A DNA stretch of 64,000 bases from Paenibacillus sp. HWE-109 (GCF_022163125.1 NZ_CP091881.1:5270001-5334000), one strand, 5' to 3'; positions 34,324 through 43,596 are shown, counted from the first letter of the stretch. Made by a program: numbers and translations. Notes: generated by a model not told the origin, from the letters alone.

Positions 34324-35874
34324 CTATATAGGTTTTTCAAATTCTTTGGGCGAACAACCGACGATTCGTTTAAACGTTTTGGCAAATGTTTTGGCATCGG
34401 GAAAGCCGACCGCATCCGCGACTTCATAGATTTTCATTTCCCCAGTGCGCAGCCTGCGTTTGGCCTCCTCCATACGGATCCGCGTCAACGTTTCACTGAG
34501 CGATTCCCCCATCTCTTTGCTGTATAAATCACTCAAGTAGCTGCGGCTTAGGCGGACGTGATCGGCCATATCTGAAGTACTGATCGGGGAAGCATAATTA
34601 TCCATCATATACGTCAATACTTTGCGGATAAACGTGTTATGCGAGCGTAATCTTGGCTCATTTGCCAAAGGCGGCCGATTCTCCATCAGACGGCTCATCG
34701 CTTGCAGCAGCAGCTCCCTTACTTGCTCGAATCGGCTGCAAGCTTGGAGTGCTTGACTATATACGAATGTTTCTTCATAACGTTCGATCTCTGCGTGGCC
34801 GCGCTCGCGCGCGTAACCGGCTGCAAGCGCAAGCAGCTCCTGGATAAAGGAAACCACTTTATCCTTCTCCGGGCGCTGCTCCTTTAATCTGCGGCAGAGC
34901 GCTTCCGCCTGATGCACATACCCTTCGCTGTTATCGTGCGCGATACAGCGCAATAGATCGCTGCGGATGTCATACGGCAGCGCAGGGTTGTGCCGGATCT
35001 TGGACTCCGGCACAGGTTGCACGATGCGATTCCAGCTCGCGCTGTAGAATCGCTCTTGGAGCTGCCGCGCGTGCTGCGCCGCGGCGGGCTTCACTTGCGC
35101 GAGCCGGCGAAGGACGACGCCGGCTCCGATGAACCAGTCCGGCGCCTGCGGCAGCCGGACGATCGCGGCGCGCTCGAGCGCCGCGGCCGCCGCATAGACG
35201 ACGCTGTCGGCGTCGTCAGGCACTTCCGCAGCTGCTGGCACGAGCAGCAGCACACTGCCGGCGGCCAGCGGCAGCGCCGCCAGGCAGCCGGTCCAGCGCC
35301 AGTCGGCGTCAGCCTCGCTGGACCCGGTATGCAGCAGCAGACTGACCAGGCTGCTGGTTTCGAACAAGGCGGCCTCGAGCGCAGGCTCGCCGCCTTGTCC
35401 GGTCTGCACATACTGGCGCAGCCTCAACGAAAGCTGCATCAGCTTGCTTGATTCCAGCGCCTGCTGTCTCTCCTGCCTGTCGCTCAGCTCCAGGCGGTGC
35501 TGCTCCAGTTCCAGCCGAACGCTCGTGAGAATCTCAAGCAGAGATTCTGGCTCCATCGTCGGCTTCAGAATGTAGTCCTTGGCCCCGAGTTTCATCGCCT
35601 CTTTGACATAGGTGAAATCGTCCATACAGCTCAGTACGACCGTACTAATCGGTTTGGCTCTGTCTTTGATCTTACGAATGAAGGCCAATCCATCCATTCG
35701 CGGCATGATCAAGTCTGTAATGACAATATCGATGTCTAATCGCTCGACAAGCTCACAAGCTTCCAAACCATCCTCAGCATCACCGGCATAAGTGAATCCA
35801 TTGGCTTCCCAATCCACCAGCGTTCGCAAACCAAGACGAATGATCGGTTCGTCATCGACTATAAGCACATTCAT
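34324..35874 (-). CDS. YesN-type response regulator (REC + AraC HTH)
   Basis: 516 residues. Receiver domain 1-120 with acidic pair DDE (7-9), phospho-acceptor D54 in VITDLIMPRMDG and K in DYILKPT. A long variable middle region (130-400) is Ala/Leu-rich and strongly G+C-rich (roughly 35,000-35,450). AraC-type DNA-binding domain 415-515 with STSDMADHVRLSRSYLSDLYSKE and VADAVGFPDAKTFAKTFKR. Partner of the kinase encoded 8 bp upstream. Such pairs usually control a carbohydrate importer; here the neighbour is a MacAB-like exporter, behind a terminator. Confidence 0.93.
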   Translation of the reverse strand: MNVLIVDDEPIIRLGLRTLVDWEANGFTYAGDAEDGLEACELVERLDIDIVITDLIMPRMDGLAFIRKIKDRAKPISTVVLSCMDDFTYVKEAMKLGAKDYILKPTMEPESLLEILTSVRLELEQHRLELSDRQERQQALESSKLMQLSLRLRQYVQTGQGGEPALEAALFETSSLVSLLLHTGSSEADADWRWTGCLAALPLAAGSVLLLVPAAAEVPDDADSVVYAAAAALERAAIVRLPQAPDWFIGAGVVLRRLAQVKPAAAQHARQLQERFYSASWNRIVQPVPESKIRHNPALPYDIRSDLLRCIAHDNSEGYVHQAEALCRRLKEQRPEKDKVVSFIQELLALAAGYARERGHAEIERYEETFVYSQALQACSRFEQVRELLLQAMSRLMENRPPLANEPRLRSHNTFIRKVLTYMMDNYASPISTSDMADHVRLSRSYLSDLYSKEMGESLSETLTRIRMEEAKRRLRTGEMKIYEVADAVGFPDAKTFAKTFKRIVGCSPKEFEKPI

Positions 35875-35881
35875 CTCATTC

Positions 35882-37645
35882 TCACTCCTCGTCTTGATGG
35901 ATCGGAAGCGACATGCGTATCGTTGTTCCCTCTCCCGGCTTGCTGCCTATATGCATTTTGAACTGTGGCCCATAGTAGAGCTTAATTTTCTCGCGAATAT
36001 GTGTAATCCCTACGCCACTCATGCGTTCCCTCAGCATTTTGCCCGTTGAAGCTTCCTCTTGGGAGCTGATAACTCCCCAACCCGAGCCGCCTTCTTCCAC
36101 CTGCATCCCAATCCCATTATCTTCGACTTGGCAAAATAAGAGGTCACGATCCAACCAAGTCCGAATCGTAATTATGCCTTCTCGCTTCGCTGGTTCAATA
36201 CCATGAATAATCGCATTCTCCACGAGCGGCTGCAGCAGCATCCTTGGAACCAAACAATTGCGGGTTAACTCATTCACATCCGTAACCACCTGAATTCGGT
36301 CGCCATAACGAAATTTCTGGATTTCCAAATAATCCTGCATCAGACTAATTTCTTCACGAAGTGTAATAAACTCGCCTTTTTTCCCTAAGCTTGCTTGCAG
36401 CAAGCGAACCAGTGCGCTGACGACTTCGGAAATCTGCGGCGTTTTATGAATCTTCGCCACCCATTTAATCGTATTCAGCGTATTATAGAGAAAATGCGGG
36501 TTCAACTGATAATGCAGAGCTTCCATCTCCGCTTCTTTTTTCAGAGATTCTTCCCGTTTCACCTGTTTAATCAAATCTTCCAAACGATTCAGCATCTGAT
36601 TGTAGCTTTGACCCAGCTGCGTCCATTCACTTGAGCTTTTGGCTGTCCAGTAGGCTCTCAGATCGCCACGTTCAGCCCTGTTCATCAGCCATTTCAGCAT
36701 TTGCAAAGGCTTCGTTACATAGTTGCTGAAAAGCAGCGAACTGCTTAAACATAGCAATATCAGGAACGCGACTACGCCGATAATCCATGTGTGATAATAG
36801 GGAATGAGCTGCGAAGGGATCGGGGCTTCGTAATCAGATTCCCACTTGCTCCCTTCCTGCCAATCAACCTGTTTAAACGAATGAACGGTTAGCTGCTTGG
36901 AACTCCAGTTGTCCGTCTCGCGCTGCCTCCCCCAAAGAATTTCGTCCCCGGTGTTCCCGTTCCCCACATTATTGCGGTATATGACTCGCTGTTGTTGATC
37001 CAAAAGAACATAGGCTTGAACAGGTGTTTGCACCAACAATTCTTGCCACAGCTTGCTCATATTGAACCAAAGTGTTACTTTCCCAAGCTCCTGCATACCA
37101 GGCTTATCCAGAACTTGCTCCGTATAGGTCAGCATATATCCATTAAACTTATTGCTCCCTGTTCCCAGCGGCTCAAACCGTTGGTAGGGACCTTGACCTT
37201 GGACAAGCGTCGCCAGCGCTTCTTTTCCTTCTGAGCTTTGAGCACAAACGGTTCGGTTTGTCGTATAGATCGTTAAACAGACCTGTTCGGCAAAATGGTT
37301 TTGCTCCAATTGATGAGAAAGCAAGCTATTCGCATAGTCGCTCAGCTCAGTGACTTCCTTAGCATTAAGCGCGGAGTTCGCAAGCTTCGCATAGCGGATA
37401 ATCCCGAAATCAATGGCGCTGCGATGCGTGCTTTCTGCCGTAAAGCGAAGCTCCTGCGTCATGTTCTTTAGCATCTGATCGTGCTTTTGATCCACAGTCT
37501 TCTTGAATGCGTTTTCATTAAAGACAGAAAATTGATGATTCAAGACATAAATCATAAGTAAAAAAGGCACTAGCATCACCATCAGCAAGTACAGAAACAC
37601 ACGAAGTTGGAAACGATTAAACAAATTTGAAAATAGCGAGGGCAT
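35882..37645 (-). CDS. YesM-type sensor histidine kinase
   Basis: 587 residues. Transmembrane helix at about 12-32, a large extracellular Cache-like sensor domain, second helix at about 290-310, HAMP-like segment (TKPLQMLKWLMNRAERGDLRAYW), then the His_kinase domain with the phospho-acceptor in ALHYQLNPHFLYNTLNTIKW and ATPase N-box PLVENAIIHGI, G boxes DNGIGM and GVGITHIREKIKLYYG. Cognate to the YesN-type regulator 8 bp downstream. No ATG ambiguity: TAGGTGATTC precedes it. Confidence 0.93.
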   Translation of the reverse strand: MPSLFSNLFNRFQLRVFLYLLMVMLVPFLLMIYVLNHQFSVFNENAFKKTVDQKHDQMLKNMTQELRFTAESTHRSAIDFGIIRYAKLANSALNAKEVTELSDYANSLLSHQLEQNHFAEQVCLTIYTTNRTVCAQSSEGKEALATLVQGQGPYQRFEPLGTGSNKFNGYMLTYTEQVLDKPGMQELGKVTLWFNMSKLWQELLVQTPVQAYVLLDQQQRVIYRNNVGNGNTGDEILWGRQRETDNWSSKQLTVHSFKQVDWQEGSKWESDYEAPIPSQLIPYYHTWIIGVVAFLILLCLSSSLLFSNYVTKPLQMLKWLMNRAERGDLRAYWTAKSSSEWTQLGQSYNQMLNRLEDLIKQVKREESLKKEAEMEALHYQLNPHFLYNTLNTIKWVAKIHKTPQISEVVSALVRLLQASLGKKGEFITLREEISLMQDYLEIQKFRYGDRIQVVTDVNELTRNCLVPRMLLQPLVENAIIHGIEPAKREGIITIRTWLDRDLLFCQVEDNGIGMQVEEGGSGWGVISSQEEASTGKMLRERMSGVGITHIREKIKLYYGPQFKMHIGSKPGEGTTIRMSLPIHQDEE

Positions 37646-37806
37646 GAATCACCTATATCCGTAATATGATCATTACCCTCATTATAAAGCTATTATTTGT
37701 TAAAAAGATACAAAAAAAAGGAACAACCAAAAGTAGATAGATCCTCTTGGCTGCTCCTTATGCTGTTATTACCAACTTAGAAGTGCGGCTCGTTTTTCCC
37801 GCCAGA

Positions 37807-38005
37807 TAAGAGTCTCCAAAGACTTCTATTCGTGTAAAAGGAGCAATTTTCGTGCATATAAGAGCTCCTGAAGACCCTTATTGCTTCCTGTGGGGGAGTT
37901 TTTGTGTATTTCACTTACGCTAAGAGTCTCCAAAGCTCCAAAGACTCCTATTCGTGGAAAAGGGGCATCTTTCGTGCATATATGAGCCCCTGAAGACTGT
38001 TATTT
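37807..38005. repeat. Two tandem copies of a second dispersed repeat family (TAAGAGTCTCC)
   Basis: Copy 1 (37807-37882) and copy 2 (37921-38005) share TAAGAGTCTCCAAAG, CTATTCGTG, AAAAGG, TTTCGTGCATAT and CCTGAAGAC. Copy 2 has an eight-base internal duplication (CTCCAAAG). Each copy itself consists of two related halves (GTCTTTGGAGACTCTTA against GTCTTCAGGAGCTCTTA on the minus strand). No open frame. They fill most of the 450-bp gap between the kinase and the amino acid transporter. Confidence 0.7.
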
Positions 38006-38016
38006 GTGAGGCAGCG

Positions 38017-38060
38017 AAGGGCTGTCTTCAAGGTCTTGCAACCTTAGAGACAGCCCTTTT
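38017..38060. terminator. Long hairpin after the amino acid ABC transporter
   Basis: Stem AAGGGCTGTCT / AGACAGCCCTT (extended by AAGGT/ACCTT) with a small loop, 35 bp after the ATPase stop on the minus strand. T run is better on the plus strand (TTTT), so it may act in both directions. Confidence 0.7.
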
Positions 38061-38094
38061 GCTAAACGATTAGAAGTCGTTATTCAGAAAATCC

Positions 38095-38826
38095 CTACAA
38101 TACTTTAGACAAAAATGATTTCGTTCGCTCCTGCTGGGCATTCTCAAAGATTTGAGCCGGTTTGCCCACCTCGACAATCACGCCTTGTTCCATAAACATA
38201 ACCCGGTCGCCAACCTCGCGGGCGAAGCCCATTTCATGGGTAACCACGACCATGGTCATCCCTTCTTTGGCAAGCTGCTTCATCACGCCGAGCACTTCGC
38301 CGACCATTTCTGGATCAAGCGCGGATGTAGGTTCATCGAACAACATAATCTTAGGCTCCATCGCGAGTGCGCGCGCAATCGCTACACGCTGCGCTTGACC
38401 ACCTGACAGCGAGTCTGGCAGCGCATTCGCTTTATCCGCCAAACCTACTTTGTCCAGCAGTTCCAAAGCTTTCTTGCGCGCTTTATCCTCTGGCCATTTT
38501 CTCACTTGCATCGGTGCTAATGTGATATTATCGATGACTTTCATATGCGGGAACAAATGAAAGCGCTGGAACACCATGCCGAGCTCCATGCGAATCTCAT
38601 TGATTTTGTTCAGCGGGTCCATAATATCTTTGCCTTCGATCAAAATATGACCGCTATCCGGCGGCTCCAACAGATTCAAACATCGTAGAAACGTTGATTT
38701 CCCTGATCCCGAAGGTCCAATTACTACAAGAACCTCTTGGTTCTGTATTTCAGCACTAATATCTTTTAGGACGACATTTTCGCCGAAAGATTTCTTTAAA
38801 TTTTTAACTTCGATCATCGCTGCCAT
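38095..38826 (-). CDS. Polar amino acid ABC transporter ATPase (GlnQ/TcyC-like)
   Basis: 243 residues. Walker A GPSGSGKST, Q-loop MVFQRFHLFPHM, signature LSGGQAQRVAIARAL, Walker B IMLFDEPTSALDPE and VVVTHEMGFAREV, all typical of the glutamine/cystine class. The start is the ATG 11 bases after AAAGGAG; the frame is open seven codons further, across that site. Third gene of the importer operon, four bases after the permease stop. Confidence 0.94.
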   Translation of the reverse strand: MAAMIEVKNLKKSFGENVVLKDISAEIQNQEVLVVIGPSGSGKSTFLRCLNLLEPPDSGHILIEGKDIMDPLNKINEIRMELGMVFQRFHLFPHMKVIDNITLAPMQVRKWPEDKARKKALELLDKVGLADKANALPDSLSGGQAQRVAIARALAMEPKIMLFDEPTSALDPEMVGEVLGVMKQLAKEGMTMVVVTHEMGFAREVGDRVMFMEQGVIVEVGKPAQIFENAQQERTKSFLSKVL

Positions 38827-38830
38827 TTCA

Positions 38831-39478
38831 CTACACTCTCCTTTCAATATAACTAAGCAGCTTGCTTAGCGAGTAAGTGAGAATGAAATAAATAAGCGCT
38901 GCCGTGAGATAAGGCTCCCACACTTTAAAATATTGGCTGCGCATGGCATTGGACCAATACATCAATTCCGGTGCGGCAATGACCGCGAACAAGGAAGAAT
39001 CTTTGATCAACACGATGAACTCATTGCCAAAAGGAGGAATCATCCGCTTGATCGCTTGCGGTAAAATGACCGATTTCATCGTCTGGAAATGCGTCATGCC
39101 AAGCGAATGCGCCGCCTCCGTCTGTCCTTTGTCAATCGACTGAATGCCCGCCCGGAAAATTTCCGCCATATAGCCAGCTGAATTCAAAGATAAAGCAACA
39201 ATAGAAGCAATGATTGCATTGGTCGTGCCTAAAAATAATGGGACAACACCGAAGTGAACAAGCAAGATTTGAACAAGCAAGGGTGTACCACGGAAAAAGT
39301 TAACATACATGCTCGCTGGCCAGCGCAAATAGCCGCGGGGCGACATTTTGCCTAAACCAACCGCAAGCCCCAAAACGGACCCCATTAAAATGGACAGTAT
39401 GGAAATTCCTATCGTCCAAAGCGTACCCTTCATCAACAACGGCAAGTAATCGAGAATGATATCAAACCGAAAATCCAT
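38831..39478 (-). CDS. Polar amino acid ABC transporter permease
   Basis: 215 residues, about five helices. HisM-family features: LLMKGTLWTIGISILSILMG at the start, YVNFFRGTPLLVQILLVHFG, SAGYMAEIFRAGIQSIDKGQTEAAHSLGM (EAA loop) and LPQAIKRMIPPFGNEFIVLIKDSSL. Substrate probably cystine, glutamine or a related polar amino acid. Only one permease gene is present, so it should act as a homodimer. Confidence 0.94.
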   Translation of the reverse strand: MDFRFDIILDYLPLLMKGTLWTIGISILSILMGSVLGLAVGLGKMSPRGYLRWPASMYVNFFRGTPLLVQILLVHFGVVPLFLGTTNAIIASIVALSLNSAGYMAEIFRAGIQSIDKGQTEAAHSLGMTHFQTMKSVILPQAIKRMIPPFGNEFIVLIKDSSLFAVIAAPELMYWSNAMRSQYFKVWEPYLTAALIYFILTYSLSKLLSYIERRV

Positions 39479-39518
39479 TATACACTTCCTTTCCTTGGTT
39501 ATTATGCCAGTAACAGAA

Positions 39519-39556
39519 CAACAGCATGCGTAAGGTTGAAGTCACGCATGCTGTTG
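39519..39556 (-). terminator. Intercistronic hairpin between binding protein and permease
   Basis: Perfect 13-bp stem CAACAGCATGCGT / ACGCATGCTGTTG, loop of 12, and only a weak T-rich tail. The position right after the binding-protein gene suggests partial termination or protection of the upstream mRNA, giving excess binding protein. Confidence 0.7.
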
Positions 39557-39562
39557 ACCGTA

Positions 39563-40354
39563 TTATTTTTGTTCAAGTAATTTCTTCGTGTCCGGGTCTT
39601 GACCGAACCATTTTTTGTACACTTTCGTGTAGGCACCGTTCTCGATCACCTTTTTAATCGCCGGATCAATCTTAGCTTTCAGCTCACTGCCCTTTGGCAG
39701 CAGAATACCGTAGTATTCGGATTCAAAATTCGTAGGATCTGCAATCGAAACTAATTTCTTATTCGGATTATTTTTGATATATTCACGAACGATCGCAATG
39801 TCCGCAACTACCGCGTCTACACCGTTGTTCTCAAGCTCAAGCAGTGCCAGCGTGTTATTGTCCAGACGTTTCAACGATTTATTCGTTTCACCCAGGATTT
39901 TCGTCATCAGCGTATCTGCCGTTGTAGAAATTTGCACAGCCACTTTCTTGTCTTTCAAGTCTGTCGCGTTTTTGATCGGGCTGCCTTCTTTGACAAGAAT
40001 CATATTCTTCGATTCAAAATAAGGAATGGAATAATCATAAGATTGCTTCCGCTCATCTGTAATGGAAACGCTGGAAATTCCGCCTTGATATTCTTTCCCT
40101 TGTTTCACACTTGTCAGCATCGTGTCCCAACCTGTGTTCGTCACATCGTAGGAAAGGCCAGCTTCCTTCATCACTTCGGCTAGAAAATCGATATCGAAAC
40201 CGGTCATCTTGTCTTTATCCATATATTCCATCGGCGCGTAAGCTGCATCTGTCGCAAATTTATACTTCGTGCCGCCACTATCCTTGGAGCCACAACCCGC
40301 TAATGTTGCGGCTAATCCGACAGCCAAAACAATCATCATTAATTTTTTCATCAT
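39563..40354 (-). CDS. Polar amino acid ABC transporter substrate-binding lipoprotein
   Basis: 263 residues. Lipobox LAGC after a short signal peptide, then an SBP_bac_3 domain: YKFATDAAYAPMEYMD, MTGFDIDFLAEVMKEAG, LTSVKQGKEYQGGISSVSITDERK and KKVAVQISTTADTLM. Binds polar amino acids outside the membrane and delivers them to the permease. Start at the first of two ATGs after GGGGGAAG; the open frame runs 11 codons further without a site. First gene of a three-gene importer operon. Confidence 0.94.
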   Translation of the reverse strand: MMKKLMMIVLAVGLAATLAGCGSKDSGGTKYKFATDAAYAPMEYMDKDKMTGFDIDFLAEVMKEAGLSYDVTNTGWDTMLTSVKQGKEYQGGISSVSITDERKQSYDYSIPYFESKNMILVKEGSPIKNATDLKDKKVAVQISTTADTLMTKILGETNKSLKRLDNNTLALLELENNGVDAVVADIAIVREYIKNNPNKKLVSIADPTNFESEYYGILLPKGSELKAKIDPAIKKVIENGAYTKVYKKWFGQDPDTKKLLEQK

Positions 40355-40592
40355 ACTTCCCCCCATGCTATGTATTGGACGAATCATATTTTAACACTTG
40401 GTCAATAAAATAACAACGCCCATCCCCCGTATTTTCGGCCGGAAAATACAGGAAATTGCTCCGTCTGCATATTTTTATGAATGTGCACAAAAAGCGAGGA
40501 AACTTTTGTCTGAATCGCTTAAGGTCACCGCACTTTTCGATTAACAGGCAAACTAGAAGTGCTTATTTCCGCCGATTCGCTCACCCAAAAAC

Positions 40593-40621
40593 CAAAAACG
40601 CCGAGATCTCTGATCCCGACG
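40593..40621 (-). terminator. Terminator after yunC
   Basis: Ten-base stem with two G-U pairs (CGTCGGGATC / GATCTCGGCG), three-base loop, followed on the minus strand by TTTTTGG. The rest of the gap 40,355-40,651 has only a near-palindrome (GTATTTTC/GAAAATAC at 40,429) and no gene. Confidence 0.8.
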
Positions 40622-40651
40622 TCAACCTATCCTATTCGCAAAGCCAACCCG

Positions 40652-40954
40652 CTACATCATTTTCAAAATAGCTTCTCTACCCGTCATACCGGCTACAATA
40701 CCCAAGTCCTCAGCCGTATAGGTTACCGATTCCAGCGGTGCATCCAGCAGCTCTTCAATCGTGCGGACACCTGTCGCTCTTGCTGCCACAATGTTTCTGT
40801 CTCGCAAGCGTTCATTGAGCAGCCCGACATCAAGAGCCCCGCACATGATATAGCCTTTATCCGTCGTTATAACCAGCAGTGTTGTTTTGGGCAGCTTTAC
40901 CTCTATGGCAATGGCTGTATGTCCTTCAAGGAGAATGGGTTCTACGCGCATCAT
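40652..40954 (-). CDS. yunC: YunC family protein (DUF1805)
   Basis: 100-residue soluble protein whose structure class is known but not its function. It shows the family pattern GHTAIAIEVKLPKTTLLVI, DKGYIMCGALDVGLLNERL and RDRNIVAARATGVRTIEELLDAPL, followed by an acidic tail. Start placed at the first ATG with GAGGAG 11 bases upstream; a GTG three codons earlier is too close to that site. In B. subtilis yunC is next to yunD, whose likely homologue here is 38 kb away. Confidence 0.9.
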   Translation of the reverse strand: MMRVEPILLEGHTAIAIEVKLPKTTLLVITTDKGYIMCGALDVGLLNERLRDRNIVAARATGVRTIEELLDAPLESVTYTAEDLGIVAGMTGREAILKMM

Positions 40955-41176
40955 GCTCTGCACAGCTCCTCTTCGCAGTCTTACGGTAGTATATGCGCCC
41001 CCTGCTAGTTCGGTGTAAAAAAGGTTTGGGTTGGTCGTCCTTGGTCATATAACCAAACCCCAAACCACCCATCTCTCCAACATTTTTTCCGAAACCCTGC
41101 GAAAAGCAAGCTATATTTGGGTAGAATATCATGATATAGTTAGAATACGAGCATTTTTTTGCCGCAAGGAGGCCAT

Positions 41177-41674
41177 ATGAGTCAGGGAAAAATAAATACA
41201 AGTCCGAATGGACACTTGTTCACAGTTGAGATTCTGATTGAAGATGCCACGAATGGCCTTGCCATGGAAAAGCTGCTTCGTCTGCTGAACGTCGATACTG
41301 TGAAAGATTACAATATTGTTAAAGGCATCGAACTAGGTAAATTGATTGCATTAAACACCAAAAAAGAGAGCGAGCCTCCGCCACATACAGGTAAAAAGGC
41401 AGTAGAAACACCAAAAACAGCCCCTGCAGCTGCCGCCAAAATAGCGGCCAACCACGAAGCTGCTGAAGATATCATCAATCAGTTGGAAGGCTACAAAGCC
41501 AATAATACGTTGATTCGTTTGACGGTCATCAAAGCACAAGGGATTAAGCTCAACCTCCCCTGCCGGATCTTGAATTATGACAACAGCAATCAAAATGTAA
41601 CGGTGTATCACGTGGATGAAAAAAAGGTGTATTTGTTCAAATTAAACGAAATCGACGATTATGTCGCTTTTTAA
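41177..41674 (+). CDS. Conserved-looking protein of unknown function
   Basis: 165 residues in two parts joined by an Ala/Pro/Lys-rich linker (about 62-90). The N-terminal part (LFTVEILIEDATNGLAMEKLLRLL) looks alpha/beta. The C-terminal part (from about 105: LIRLTVIKAQGIKLNLPCRIL, then VTVYHVDEKKVYLFKLNEIDDY) is predicted to be a small beta barrel, perhaps Sm-like, but I cannot name a family. ATG four bases after AAGGAGG is used. Alone on the plus strand, closed by a strong bidirectional terminator. Confidence 0.7.
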   Translation: MSQGKINTSPNGHLFTVEILIEDATNGLAMEKLLRLLNVDTVKDYNIVKGIELGKLIALNTKKESEPPPHTGKKAVETPKTAPAAAAKIAANHEAAEDIINQLEGYKANNTLIRLTVIKAQGIKLNLPCRILNYDNSNQNVTVYHVDEKKVYLFKLNEIDDYVAF

Positions 41675-41677
41675 TAA

Positions 41678-41719
41678 AGAAGAGGGTGTCCTTGAACGTT
41701 CAAGGAACACCCTCTTTTT
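41678..41719. terminator. Bidirectional terminator between convergent genes
   Basis: Perfect stem GAGGGTGTCCTTGAAC / GTTCAAGGAACACCCTC with A and T runs on both sides. The stop codon of the GGDEF/EAL gene lies inside its T run. Confidence 0.95.
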
Positions 41720-43568
41720 ATGCGGTAGTCATGCCATGTTTAAGCATGTTTTCGAGATCAGCAGCGCTAACAGGAGGACTAAACCAGTAGCCTTGCACTT
41801 CATTGCAGCGGTTCTGATGCAAGAAGTTCAGCTGCTCTTCGGTCTCTACGCCTTCAGCAATCACTTTTAAGTTCAAGTGATGCGTCATGGCGATGATCGT
41901 GGCAACGATTGCCGCATCATTGGGATCTACCATGATGTCCCGCACGAAGGAGCGATCAATTTTGAGTTTATCGATCGGGAATTTTTTGAGGTAATAGAGC
42001 GAACTATAGCCTGTTCCGAAATCATCGATGCTGACATTGACACCCAGCTCTTTGAGCTCCAGCAAGGATTGAATGGCGTGGTCAACATCCATGGTCATGC
42101 TTTCGGTAATCTCAAGCTCCAGATATTGCGGTTCCAGCCCCGTTTGCTCTAAAACATGACGAATTTTCCCTTTGAGATTATGTTGAAAAAACTGCCGCAT
42201 AGACAAATTCACGGATATCGGCATCATCGGATAGCCCTCTTTTTGCCATGCTTTGTTTTGCTTGCAGGCAGCTCGCAGCACCCATTCGCCAATCGGTACG
42301 ATGAGTCCGGATTCTTCAGCAAAAGGAATGAACTGATTCGGTGAAACGAGGCCTCGTTCCGGATGGTTCCAACGAATCAAGGCTTCTACGCCAACGATAC
42401 GGCCTGTTTCAATATCGACCTGCGGTTGGTAGAATAAAATAAACTCATCCCCGGCAAGCGCTTTACGCAGCTCATTTTCGAGCTTAAGCCGGTTGATGGA
42501 GACCGATTTCATATCGGTGTTGAAGATTTGGAAATCATTGCGGCCTTTCTCCTTCGCTCTGGCTAAGGCGATATCCGCATATTTCATAAGCATATCCGCA
42601 TCTTCTACATTCTCGGTATCCTCGGAGGAGATGGCGATTCCGATACTTGCTGTAATATGCAGCTCATATTGCTCAAGAAGGAACGGTTTTTCCAGTACCC
42701 GGTTGATTTCGGCAATTACAGCAATGGCATCATTCGGATTCGCAACGTTCGTGTAGAAGAAGGCAAATTCATCGCCTTCCGTCCGGGCCAAGTAATCATT
42801 CTCGGTGACAACTCGCGTGAAACGTTCAGCTAATTGAAGCAGCAGCATGTTGCCGTAATCGTGCCCGAAACTGTCATTCACGAGTTTGAAGCCGTCAATG
42901 TCCAAATAGAAAACTGCGACCTTTTGCCCTAGCGGCTTGGTGACGCTTAGCCGTTCATTCAGACGATCTCTGAACATCCGGCGATTCGGCAGCCCCGTCA
43001 TATCATCATAATAGGCCATATAGCGGACTTGCTCATCGCCGCGCTTACGTTCTGTGATGTCCTGGCAAATCAATATATTCCCTTTGGCGTTAGGCTTCAA
43101 ATCGACAGGAACTGCTGTTACATTCAAATCAACACGATAGCCGCTCTTGTGCAGCACAGCTGTTTCAAATGTAACCGGCGTACCTGTTTTCACACGCTCC
43201 AACTGAATCCAGGTGGACTCACACTGTTCTTGTGTGACAAAGCTGATAAAAGGTTGATCCAGCAGTTCCGACACGGCATATCCGAGAATCGTTTCTGCGG
43301 CCAAATTAATGCGGATGAATTTACCCTCTTGATCAAAAATACCGATCGCATTCGGATTGTGTTCAAATAAGGAATCGAGAACATTCAGATAAGCATGATC
43401 CTGTGGCATTCCATTTATGAATGTATGAGTACTTCCCCTTTTTCGCAACAGTACAAACAGCAGCAACAGGGAAGCAAGTACACAAATCCACGCAGCATAC
43501 GGCTTTACGTAAAGGCTAACGAATATGACAAGTAACATATATCCGCCAATATAGAGCCGGTTTTTCAC
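41718..43568 (-). CDS. Membrane PAS-GGDEF-EAL protein (c-di-GMP turnover)
   Basis: 616 residues: two N-terminal helices (about 6-41), PAS domain (about 58-175), GGDEF-type domain (about 185-345) and EAL domain (about 360-610). The diguanylate-cyclase signature is degenerate, RTEGDEFAF instead of GGDEF (264-268), so cyclase activity is doubtful, while the EAL motifs are intact: VEALIRWNHP, EITES, DDFGTGYSSL, KIDRSFV and AEGVETEEQL. It probably hydrolyses c-di-GMP, with the GGDEF part sensing GTP. GTG start nine bases after AAGAGGAGG. It follows a PAS histidine kinase by 28 bp and may share its transcript. Confidence 0.93.
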   Translation of the reverse strand: MKNRLYIGGYMLLVIFVSLYVKPYAAWICVLASLLLLFVLLRKRGSTHTFINGMPQDHAYLNVLDSLFEHNPNAIGIFDQEGKFIRINLAAETILGYAVSELLDQPFISFVTQEQCESTWIQLERVKTGTPVTFETAVLHKSGYRVDLNVTAVPVDLKPNAKGNILICQDITERKRGDEQVRYMAYYDDMTGLPNRRMFRDRLNERLSVTKPLGQKVAVFYLDIDGFKLVNDSFGHDYGNMLLLQLAERFTRVVTENDYLARTEGDEFAFFYTNVANPNDAIAVIAEINRVLEKPFLLEQYELHITASIGIAISSEDTENVEDADMLMKYADIALARAKEKGRNDFQIFNTDMKSVSINRLKLENELRKALAGDEFILFYQPQVDIETGRIVGVEALIRWNHPERGLVSPNQFIPFAEESGLIVPIGEWVLRAACKQNKAWQKEGYPMMPISVNLSMRQFFQHNLKGKIRHVLEQTGLEPQYLELEITESMTMDVDHAIQSLLELKELGVNVSIDDFGTGYSSLYYLKKFPIDKLKIDRSFVRDIMVDPNDAAIVATIIAMTHHLNLKVIAEGVETEEQLNFLHQNRCNEVQGYWFSPPVSAADLENMLKHGMTTA

Positions 43569-43596
43569 AAAAATTAGCCTCCTCTTACTGCTCACT

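Noticed and set aside
40429..40590. Possible fourth repeat family or promoter region between the amino acid importer and yunC
   Set aside because: A near-palindrome and a motif AGAAGTGCTTATTTCCGCC resemble intergenic repeats, but there is only one copy in the window, so no family can be claimed.
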